The translations under genes and the position numbers were made by a program. 64,000 nt of DNA from CAVTYH01 sp963773875. GTDB lineage: Bacteria > Planctomycetota > Planctomycetia > Pirellulales > JADZDJ01. The notes beneath the pieces were generated by a model. That model was not told the origin of the DNA and did not search any database. It saw only the letters and a list, made by a program, of their open reading frames with translations. The stretch covers positions 124,001-188,000 of the forward strand of contig CAVZCV010000018.1 in the NCBI GenBank assembly GCA_963773875.1, read 5' to 3'. Below are positions 56,907 to 64,000 of the stretch, piece after piece. Each line of letters starts with the position of its first letter. Within the stretch, counting starts at the first letter, position 1.

Positions 56907-59468
56907 ATGAAAACAACCCGCCTGCCTGCACTGCTCGCGATCGTGCTGGGAATGAGTCTCGGCTATATAGTCGCAACCCAACAGTTGTCCTTCGTTTTCG
57001 GCGCCGACGAGAAACCCAACTCTTTAACTGCCACCGCTGCGATTCAAACCACCGGCGTCGTAGGTTCGCCGAGCGCAACGACCACCATCGACGGCAATCA
57101 ACTGCCGGCGCCCGATCCGAAATTCGGCGGCGTCATCAAAGACAACGCCGCGCAATCCAAACCCTGGTGGGCGCCGCGCATTGTGCCCCCCAAGCAGGCG
57201 CCCAACGTGCTGCTCGTCATGACCGACGATGTTGGCTATGGCGCCCCCAGCACCTTCGGCGGCGTCATTCCCACACCCACGCTGGATCGCATTGCCAAAA
57301 GCGGCCTGCGCTACATCAACTTCCATTCCACCGCGCTCTGCTCGCCGACGCGGGCCGCGCTCATCACGGGTCGCAACCATCATTCGGCCGGCTTCGGAGT
57401 GGTCGCGGAGCAATCGACTGGCTTCCCGGGCTACTGCAGTATTATCCCCAAAGACAAGGCGACCCTCGGCCGCATTTTGAAAGACAACGGCTTCGCCACT
57501 TCGTGGTTTGGCAAGGATCACAACACGCCGACGTTCCAAGCCAGTCAGGCCGGGCCGTTCGATCAGTGGCCGATCGGCATGGGCTTCGATTACTTCTACG
57601 GCTTCGTCGGCGGCGATACGAGCCAGTGGGAACCGAACTTGTTCCAGCAGACGACGCAAATCTATCCCTATGTCGGCAAGCCCGGCTGGAACTTGACCAC
57701 CGCACAGGCCGACGATGCCGTCAGTTGGCTCAATAACCTGAATCAAATCGATCCCAGCAAACCGTTTTTCTGTTATTACGTGCCCGGCGGCACGCACGCG
57801 CCGCACCATCCGACGAAGGAATGGGTCGACAAAATTCACGCTATGCATTTGTTCGACGGCGGTTGGAACAAACTCCGCGAGACGATTCTCGCCAATCAGA
57901 AGAAACTCGGTGTCATTCCCGACGATGCCAAAATGACGCCGTGGCCCAAAGAGCTGCTCAAAGAATGGGACGCGCTGACTGCCGATGAGAAGAAAATGTT
58001 CATTCGCCAGGTGGAAGTGTATGCGGCCTATCTGGCTTATACCGATCATGAAATCGGCCGCGTCGTCCAAGCTGTCGAAGATATGGGCAAGCTCGACAAC
58101 ACGCTCATCATCTACATCAGCGGCGACAACGGCTCCAGCGCCGAAGGCACGCTCGTCGGCACGCCCAACGAAGTGGCCATGTTCAACGGCATCGATGTTC
58201 CTGTCGCCGATCAATTGAAGTATTTCTACGACGTGTGGGGCACCAATCAAACCTATAACCACATGGCCATCGGCTGGACCTGGGCTTTCAGTACGCCGTT
58301 CAGTTGGACCAAGCAAATCGCTTCGCACCTCGGCGGCGTACGGCAAGGAATGTGTGTTTCCTGGCCCGGCCACATCGACGATGCCGGCGGAATTCGCAAG
58401 CAGTTCCATCACATGATCGATGTGGTGCCCACCGTCTTGGAAGCGTGCGGTATTCGGGCGCCCGACGAGGTCGATGGCATCGAGCAAAGCCCGATCGAGG
58501 GCGTGAGTTTTGCCTACACGTTCGATAAAGCCAATGCCAGTGCGCCCTCCACGCACAAGACGCAATACTTCGAAATGTTCGGCGATCATGCCCTCTATCA
58601 CGAAGGCTGGATGGCAAGCACGAAGGTCATCCGCCCGCCTTGGAATGTTGCTGGACCGGTCAACGTGGATCCTTTGAACAAAGTCACCTGGGAACTGTAC
58701 GACCTTTCGAAAGATTGGACGCAGGCGGACGATGTAGCGGCCGCCAACCCCGACAAAGTCAAACAGCTCCAAGCAATGTTTTTAACTGAAGCAGAAAGGT
58801 ATCGCGTGCTGCCGCTCGATGCCTCGGTCGCCACTCGCTTGGTGGCGCCGCGCCCAACATCACGGCGGGCCGCAACGAATTTGTTTACACCATGCCCATG
58901 ACCGGCCTGCCGCAGGGCGATTCACCGCTGCTTACTCAATTGCTCTTACCGAATTACGGCCGATATCGAAGTGCCGAATGCCGGCGCTGAAGGCATGCTG
59001 CTCACCTCCGGCGGCCGATTCGGTGGCTACGGGTTTTATCTCTTGAAGGGCAAACCAGTGTTCCTGTGGAATCTGGTCGATCTGAAGCGCGTCCGCTGGG
59101 AAGCGCCGGCGGCGCTCACGCCCGGCAAGCATACGGTGGAGTTTGACTTCACGTACGACGGACTTGGCGCTGGCACGCTCGCATTCAACAACATGAGCGG
59201 CATCGGTCGCAGCGGCACCGGCGTTTTGAAAGTCGACGGCAAATCGGTTGAGAGCCAAAAGATGGATCACACCTTGCCTCTCATCTTGCAGTGGGACGAA
59301 TCGTTCGACATCGGCTCCGACACCGGCACGCCGGTCAACGATAAAGACTACCAATGCCCCTTCAAATTTACCGGCAAGCTTAACAAGCTGACGGTCAAAG
59401 TCGAACGACCAGAGCTGACTCCGGCCGATATTAAGGGCTTAGAAGCGGCAAAAGCCGGTCCGGATTGA
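56907..59468 (+). CDS. Arylsulfatase with C-terminal extension, two frameshifts
   Basis: A protein of about 854 residues. The signal-anchor start (LPALLAIVLGMSLGYIVAT) is followed by APNVLLVMTDDVGYGAPSTF (metal site), the formylglycine site FHSTALCSPTRAALITGRNH (CSPTR), FGKDHNTPTF, and the late metal site YISGDNGSSAEGT. Length and wording match the large arylsulfatase A-like subgroup. Near 58,855 and again near 58,940 the frame changes. The sequence continues as AGRNEFVYTMPMTGLPQGDS and then ADIEVPNAGAEGMLLTSGGR, GGYGFYLLKGKPVFLWNLVD, giving the jelly-roll-like C-terminal domain normal for this subgroup. Two one-base indels are inferred rather than true truncation. It converges with the esterase-like gene 25 bases away. 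Confidence 0.88.
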
Positions 59469-59493
59469 TGGAACGTTCACCGATTGCCATCTT

Positions 59494-61761
59494 TCACTTG
59501 CGCAGCAGCCACGTCGTCGCAGCTTCTTCCGGGTTGCTGCCGCCGCCTTCGGGCCATTCGATTCGGTCCGCGAAGCCCGTGGCGCCGTAAGCCGCTAGGA
59601 CAACCGTCAGACGATCGGCGATGCTCACGTCGTTGAGCCAGATTTCGCCGGGCGCACCAAGCGCAATCAGTCCTGGCAAATCGAAGTACTTCGCGGCGCC
59701 TGGCAGAAAGTCGGGATCGTCGGTCGAGGTCAGATCCACGAACCGAAACGCGCCGGTGTCGATAACCACACGATCGACTGCATCGCCGGCCAGCGCTTTC
59801 GCCGCCGCGGCCCAGTGTCCTGCGCCGTTCAGCCCGACAACATCGACCACTCCCCATGGCTTATCGTCGCCACGAAAGTAACTAACGGCCGTTAGCACAT
59901 CGTGCACGCGCTCGGCGAAAAGTGCACGGTTATATCCGAACGTGAAGGCCGCCGAGTTGACGGCATTTTTCGGGGCATCGGCAATTCGTGTTGCCGTCAA
60001 TGGTTTGCTATCGGCTAGGAATTCGCCTTGATACAAGAGATCGATGCCGACGACCTGCACGCCGCCATCCAGAAGTTTTTGCACGCCAGGTCGCGGACTG
60101 CCATCGGCTGCCAACAATGCACTCTTGCCCGCCTGATCCAACCAAATGGCGGTGCGCCGCGTTTCGCCCAGCGGCTGTAAGACGATGACGGGGGTTTCTT
60201 CGTGAGCAGGCTTATAGCGCAGCACGCCTTTTTTGAGCAGATATTTTTCGTGCTTAGCGGTCTCGCCCATCTGTTCAAATTCCACCTGCGAAGGACGCGA
60301 AATTCCGCGACCTAACAGAGTTTCCCAGGCACTGCCGACCACGCGTCGAAATTCCCGTAGCGATTTCTCATCGCGTGGAATTAAGGCGTGCAATTGCCTT
60401 TCTGCATCGCCGGTCATCGTTTTCAGTAAACTGCGTTCGTAGTCCTCGCCCCCGGCCGGCTTGGGGTGCGCATCGTCCCATACGGTTAATTCCTCGGCTT
60501 TGGCAGGCACGAAATCATCCTCGACGATGCCGTCTTTCAATCCCAGCTTCAATTGTTCGTTCATCCAGGAATACATCGCGGCCCGACTGACATAGTTAAA
60601 GTTGTGCGGGAACTGCAACAGCGGCACGATGCGAACGCTATCTTTCACGCCGAGCATTGAATAAAGCTGCTGCAGCTCTGGCCCGCCTTTGGTGGCCAGT
60701 TCCTTCGTCCAATCGTTGGCCGCAATGGCCTCAAGGGGCTTGGGCGCGAAGAGTGCCGCGAATTCCACGTTACCGGTGCCAATTCGCAAGAGCTCGCAGT
60801 TCTCGCAAGTGCAGCCGCCTTGCATTGCGGTCGAAACCATCACCGCCGGCACCGCAACATTCGGTCGCTGATCGACACCACACAACATCAAAGTTTGCGT
60901 TCCTCCGCTCAATGCGCCCGTCACACCAACTCTCTCCGCATCGACGTCGGGCAGTGTCAGTAGAAAATCGAGCGCGCGAATCGAATTGTACGTTTGCAGC
61001 CCCATAATGCTTTGCAAGCGCAAGTCGGCCTGCACGCTGTAAAAGCCCCAGTTGTGGCGCGTGTCCATCTGCGGACGTTTCTGGCTGTAGAAATGCGCTA
61101 CATTGTTAGGAATTTGCACGCTGTCGGCGTAGCCCACCATATCGTATTGAAACGCGACGCAACCCATGCGCGCTAGCTGCACTGGATACGCCTGCACGGG
61201 ATAGCGGCCGCTGACTTCATACTTTTCCGCACCCGATGCGATGAGATCTTTCATCTTGTCGGCGGCCGTCTCGTTGAAACGCCCGCCGGGAAAATGGCCA
61301 TAAGGGCAGAGCACGCCTGGCAATTTTCCTTCGCGATCTTTCGGTCGAAAGAGGCTGCCCGTGACAAAGTGACCTGGATAACTTTCGAAATAGACTTTCT
61401 CGATCGTGTAACCTTCGCGGTCGATCTTGCCGTAGATCATCGCATTCAGCGGCGTTTTCAGCGGCATGGGCCACAGTCCGTTGGCAACCAGCATTTGCCT
61501 GCTCACCTGCTGGCGCGCTCTTCCCATTGCTCACGCGACTTCGGCGGGGTGAACGGGAAGTAACCATTGAGTGTTTTGAGCGGTCCGAGGCGCGCATCGT
61601 CCGGCAGCTTTCCTTCCGGCAAAACGCGCGTCGAGTTCGTCGCACCTTTGGCAACGTTGCCGCGTGAATTCACAAAGATGATCGCCGCTAGGATGCAAAC
61701 CCCGGCAACGGTGCGCTGGTCGCCAGGGGCGAGAGATCTCGCTTCGAATAAGTTCTGACAT
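59494..61761 (-). CDS. Exported alpha/beta hydrolase (acetyl xylan esterase-like), frameshifted
   Basis: A protein of about 755 codons. The 5' part is uncertain: a hydrophobic signal (GVCILAAIIFVNSRGN) and PFTPPKSREQWEERA are in one frame to about 61,515, then QQVSRQMLVANGLWPMPLKT continues in another. ATG 61761 (MSELIRSEISRPWR) may be the start if a further shift lies near 61,710. The main part has VYFESYPGHFVTGSLFRPKD, a nucleophile elbow GVTGALSGGTQTLMLCGVD and a second alpha/beta hydrolase-like half (FGYNRALFAERVHDVLTAVS, VDVVGLNGAGHWAAAAKALA). Such double-domain esterases in planctomycetes are placed near polysaccharide genes. The substrate is inferred only. Confidence 0.75.
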
Positions 61762-61913
61762 GAAAAGCTATGCCGCTTGAAAAATGCTGTAATGACGAAA
61801 AACTTTGATAGAAACTGCCAGTGCCCAGTGTACGAGAGGCGGCATCGCAATGCCACAATTTTGGCGGCCGGCAAGTCTAGGCTGTTCGGGAATTTCGGAT
61901 TCTTCTCCGAGTC

Positions 61914-62084
61914 TCAGTATCCAAACCGGTGTTTTCTTGCGCGGGTTGCCAAGATGAATCCGGATACGGCAGACAAGGGAACCGCAATTGCGGTCGCAGT
62001 TTGGAGAGCGAATAGCGAGGCGACTAGCGCCACAAGCCAGAACAGCGTGCTCAACGAGAACTGGAAGTGTTTGATACCTGACAT
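61914..62084 (-). CDS. Small membrane protein
   Basis: A 56-residue protein of two hydrophobic segments after FQFSLSTLFWLVALVASLFA, the FQFSLRTLL-type opening common among small planctomycete membrane proteins. GAGG just before ATG 62084 supports this start over the longer frame from 62174. No function is known. Confidence 0.5.
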   Translation of the reverse strand: MSGIKHFQFSLSTLFWLVALVASLFALQTATAIAVPLSAVSGFILATRARKHRFGY

Positions 62085-62187
62085 TCTAACCTCGCTGGAA
62101 TTCGCGCAGCGCTTACTGTTTTGCCCTTTTGAATAAATCCATTGTGTAATGCACCCCATCACTGTTTCAACCACGGACTAAGGCGAT

Positions 62188-62352
62188 GTGCGCTGGCGGC
62201 GAGAGAATGATTCGGCGAGGTCTCTTGAAGCGTGCCTGAAGAAAATTGAATCACAAAAATGGCGCGAGGCGTTCGTGTTCTTTAAATGTGAAGACGGCGG
62301 GACTGAGTCGAAATTTGCGAGGCGATTGACGAAGTTGGCAAAATTGAGTGAT
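62188..62352 (+). pseudogene. Fragment of a DUF72 (YecE-like) gene
   Basis: The segment SLEACLKKIESQKWREAFVF, then FKCEDGGTESKFARRL, resembles the C-terminal end of DUF72 proteins (a helix, then VFxYFKHED.G.xP..A..L). No upstream TIM-barrel part is found, and a frame start at 62188 has no ribosome-binding site. It is likely a decayed remnant. Confidence 0.45.
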
Positions 62353-62698
62353 GCAAATCGAGTGGCGATTCGCACCTGCGTGGGCGATATCGCACCGAAT
62401 CTGAGGTCGACGACGGAGTTATGCTAGCGCTGGTCGAATGATATAATAGGGGTGTTGGGCTACTCGCGACGGGTAGTTCAAGACATCCTTCAATTGACCC
62501 TGGCTGCGAGTTTCGTCGCAACGGGGTTTTCTTCACGGCCATGGTGGCCAACATTGGTGCGCAGCGGTTCTAGATTGGGAACGGCTGAATTTGCAAATCG
62601 GTCCCGTCTTGCTTCTTCGTCGTTCGCCACAATGAGCGGTTGCCGCATCCGATGTGCGGCTGCGCAAATGATCGTGGCTTATCGAAAGGAGCGTTTCT
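62353..62698. other. Leader region of the GlsB-like gene
   Basis: It holds a promoter-like site at 62419-62447 and otherwise shows no gene. Confidence 0.4.
62419..62447 (+). promoter_or_regulatory. Candidate promoter of the GlsB-like gene
   Basis: A perfect TATAAT (62442-62447) lies 17 bases after a weak TTATGC. It would give a leader of about 245 bases before ATG 62699. Confidence 0.4.
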
Positions 62699-62953
62699 AT
62701 GGGAATTGTAACTTGGCTCGTCTTGGGTCTCGTCGCCGGCTTTTTCGCCAGCCTGCTGGTGAACAAACATGGCGCCGGCATGGTGATTGACATTGTCCTG
62801 GGTGTTGTGGGTGCAGTTGTGGGCGGATTCATTGCGCAATTCGCCGGTTTCGCTGGAATCAGCGAATTTAACCTTTACAGCCTTCTGATTGCGACTGGCG
62901 GTGCTGTAATTGTGTTACTGCTGTATCACGCACTGGCGCCCCGGACCGCGTAA
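62699..62953 (+). CDS. GlsB/YeaQ/YmgE-family small membrane protein
   Basis: An 84-residue membrane protein of the transglycosylase-associated (GlsB/YeaQ/YmgE) family, three short helices seen in general stress regulons of many bacteria. The sequence runs VTWLVLGLVAGFFASLLVNK, GAGMVIDIVLGVVGAVVGGF and LLIATGGAVIVLLLYHAL. It has the glycine-zipper spacing and the G-x-x-G turn typical of the family. AAAGGAG precedes ATG 62699. Its biochemical role is not established. Confidence 0.9.
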   Translation: MGIVTWLVLGLVAGFFASLLVNKHGAGMVIDIVLGVVGAVVGGFIAQFAGFAGISEFNLYSLLIATGGAVIVLLLYHALAPRTA

Positions 62954-63069
62954 CCAATTGTCTCACCCGGACCGACTCTTTCGTGTTCGATCCCGGTCCA
63001 ACTTACTCTGCCTCTCCTGACGACGGGAGAGGTTGGGGTAAGGGGGCAAATCGAGTGTGCTGCTTGCGC

Positions 63070-63610
63070 TCGGATCGAATCAGCCGCCCACCGGCGCTGC
63101 CCTTGGTGCGAGTATTCCACCGCTCCCTGACGGGATGCGGCTCGATCAAATTTGCCCTTCACCCGGTCGCCTCCGCATCTCTGCGTCTTGGCGGTTAAAA
63201 AAATCTTTCCGAGTGGCCCACAAAAAGGCTCTTGACAGCGTATCGCGTGTTCACTAATATATTTATGGATTCATATATTCCGCTGCGGCAGTTTGGTAAA
63301 AATGTCCGGGCGTTGCCGCAAGAGGCAAAAAGAGAGATAGCAGAACGATCAGTAGGCATCAAAAAACAGACAGATTGCCGTTCCGCAAATGTGCGAAATA
63401 ACCTTCACAAATCGATCAAGAATTTTCGAATGGTTTGCGAGGCCGAACGCGAAGAGTGAAATAACTGTGAAAAAACTCGGCAAGAAATTGCAAAAAACAG
63501 CTGCACAGGGTAAAAAGCGCGCTGCAGTTATTTCACTCGAAAACACGATTTTCGGATTGCCCGGAGGCACATCGCGTCTTTCTCGATGCAATACGCCTGC
63601 GAAGTCGGCA
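63070..63610 (+). repeat. 0.5 kb structured repeat, copy D
   Basis: The leader 63070-63231 matches copy B (GATCGAATCAGC, GTATTCCACCGCT, ACGGGATGCGGCTC, CTCCGCATCTCTGCG, AAAAAAATCTTTCC). Then come a promoter (63232-63260), a degenerate first stem, a partly paired palindrome at 63408-63437, and GAGTGAAATAAC (63456 on) with an exact complement GTTATTTCACTC near 63528. The open frame SEITVKKLGKKLQKTAAQGK resembles those of copies A and C. Confidence 0.68.
63232..63260 (+). promoter_or_regulatory. Promoter of repeat copy D
   Basis: TTGACA, a 17-base spacer and TAATAT. It is the best -35 of the four copies. Confidence 0.6.
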
Positions 63611-63758
63611 GCTTGCTTCATCGCTCGTTTTGGCAGCCGCGGTCTGGACCTGGAATTCCCGTGGTATTACGAAAAAGCACAATTGGGCCAGGTGAAAAAA
63701 CTGAACCGGCTTGTAAAGACGGTCGATTACGCGAGCATCGCGATTGGCATTCCAACTT

Positions 63759-64000
63759 ATGTCGGGGTTTATCAGCTCAAGGCGGAAGCCGCGAGGCCGG
63801 TCGGAATGTGCGCCAAACGCTTGCGAATTCGGCCGTCGGACGGGTATCATCACTGGTGGCGGAGAAGATTTGGCGGCGACTTTCGAATCGAGAGCATCTG
63901 GCTCGCCATTCTCGGAACGCGAACTTGAAGTACTGCTGGAGGCCGTACTTAGCGAAGCAGGTTTGCATTGGGCGAGTGCGATTCGAAACGTTCGTTACCA
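63759..64000 (+). CDS. Possible gene running off the right edge
   Basis: An open frame starts at ATG 63759 and is still open at base 64000. The later part reads coding-like (GIITGGGEDLAATFESRASG, SPFSERELEVLLEAVLSEAG, LHWASAIRNVRY), with an amphipathic helix. The first 30 residues are basic and less convincing. No family is recognised and the end is not in the window. Confidence 0.35.
   Translation, partial: MSGFISSRRKPRGRSECAPNACEFGRRTGIITGGGEDLAATFESRASGSPFSERELEVLLEAVLSEAGLHWASAIRNVRY

Noticed and set aside
57024..58772. A 582-codon minus-strand frame opposite the arylsulfatase
   Set aside because: It is the antisense of a strongly conserved sulfatase and is His/Arg/Val-rich without motifs, as expected of a high-GC shadow frame.

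Overview
The window looks like a chromosomal segment from a planctomycete, probably of the order Pirellulales. The evidence is a DUF1559 prepilin-like protein, a giant surface protein with the N-terminal LLEDR-type motif and a C-terminal dockerin, several formylglycine sulfatases, secreted PQQ-type beta-propellers, and a 16S rRNA gene with no 23S or 5S gene beside it. GC is moderate and genes are scattered singly or in short operons on both strands, with repeat-rich intergenic DNA. I see no plasmid, phage, IS element or CRISPR signature.

Layout. 0-1.4 kb: the end of a CysA-type sulfate ABC ATPase and a YezD-like protein. 1.8-6.2 kb: a DUF1559 prepilin-like protein, a cysteine-rich small protein, PII and a DUF1570-type secreted peptidase-like protein. 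6.3-10.3 kb: a secreted TPR-CHAT protein and a divergent secreted protein. 11.4-18.2 kb: a surface protein of about 2,270 residues. 18.2-30.5 kb: housekeeping genes, namely LOG family, beta-CASP hydrolase, rhomboid, L27, TrmH-type methylase, FolD, PgpA, sulfite reductase, and an Ada-AlkA fusion with Ogt for alkylation repair. 30.6-36.5 kb: small genes, a sulfotransferase, a repeat island and an EVE-like/nuclease-like gene. 37.5-39.7 kb: a self-contained 16S transcription unit with promoter, processing stem and terminator. 39.8-62 kb: sulfatases, GH51 arabinofuranosidase, RuvB, an Ebo-like three-gene set, an enolase-superfamily enzyme, PQQ propellers, ProS and an acetyl-xylan-esterase-like hydrolase, consistent with use of sulfated and arabinose-containing polysaccharides. 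62-64 kb: small membrane proteins and a repeat.

Two features stand out. First, a repeat family of about 0.5 kb occurs four times (10.3-10.9, 36.7-37.4, 52.7-53.2 and 63.1-63.6 kb). Each copy has a sigma70-like promoter followed by stems whose pairing is kept by compensatory or wobble changes, so it is a candidate multicopy structured RNA or non-autonomous mobile element. Second, about twenty apparent one-base frameshifts break otherwise well-conserved genes, including folD and sulfite reductase. The likeliest cause is uncorrected indel errors in the assembly, so frameshifted genes are annotated here as single loci.
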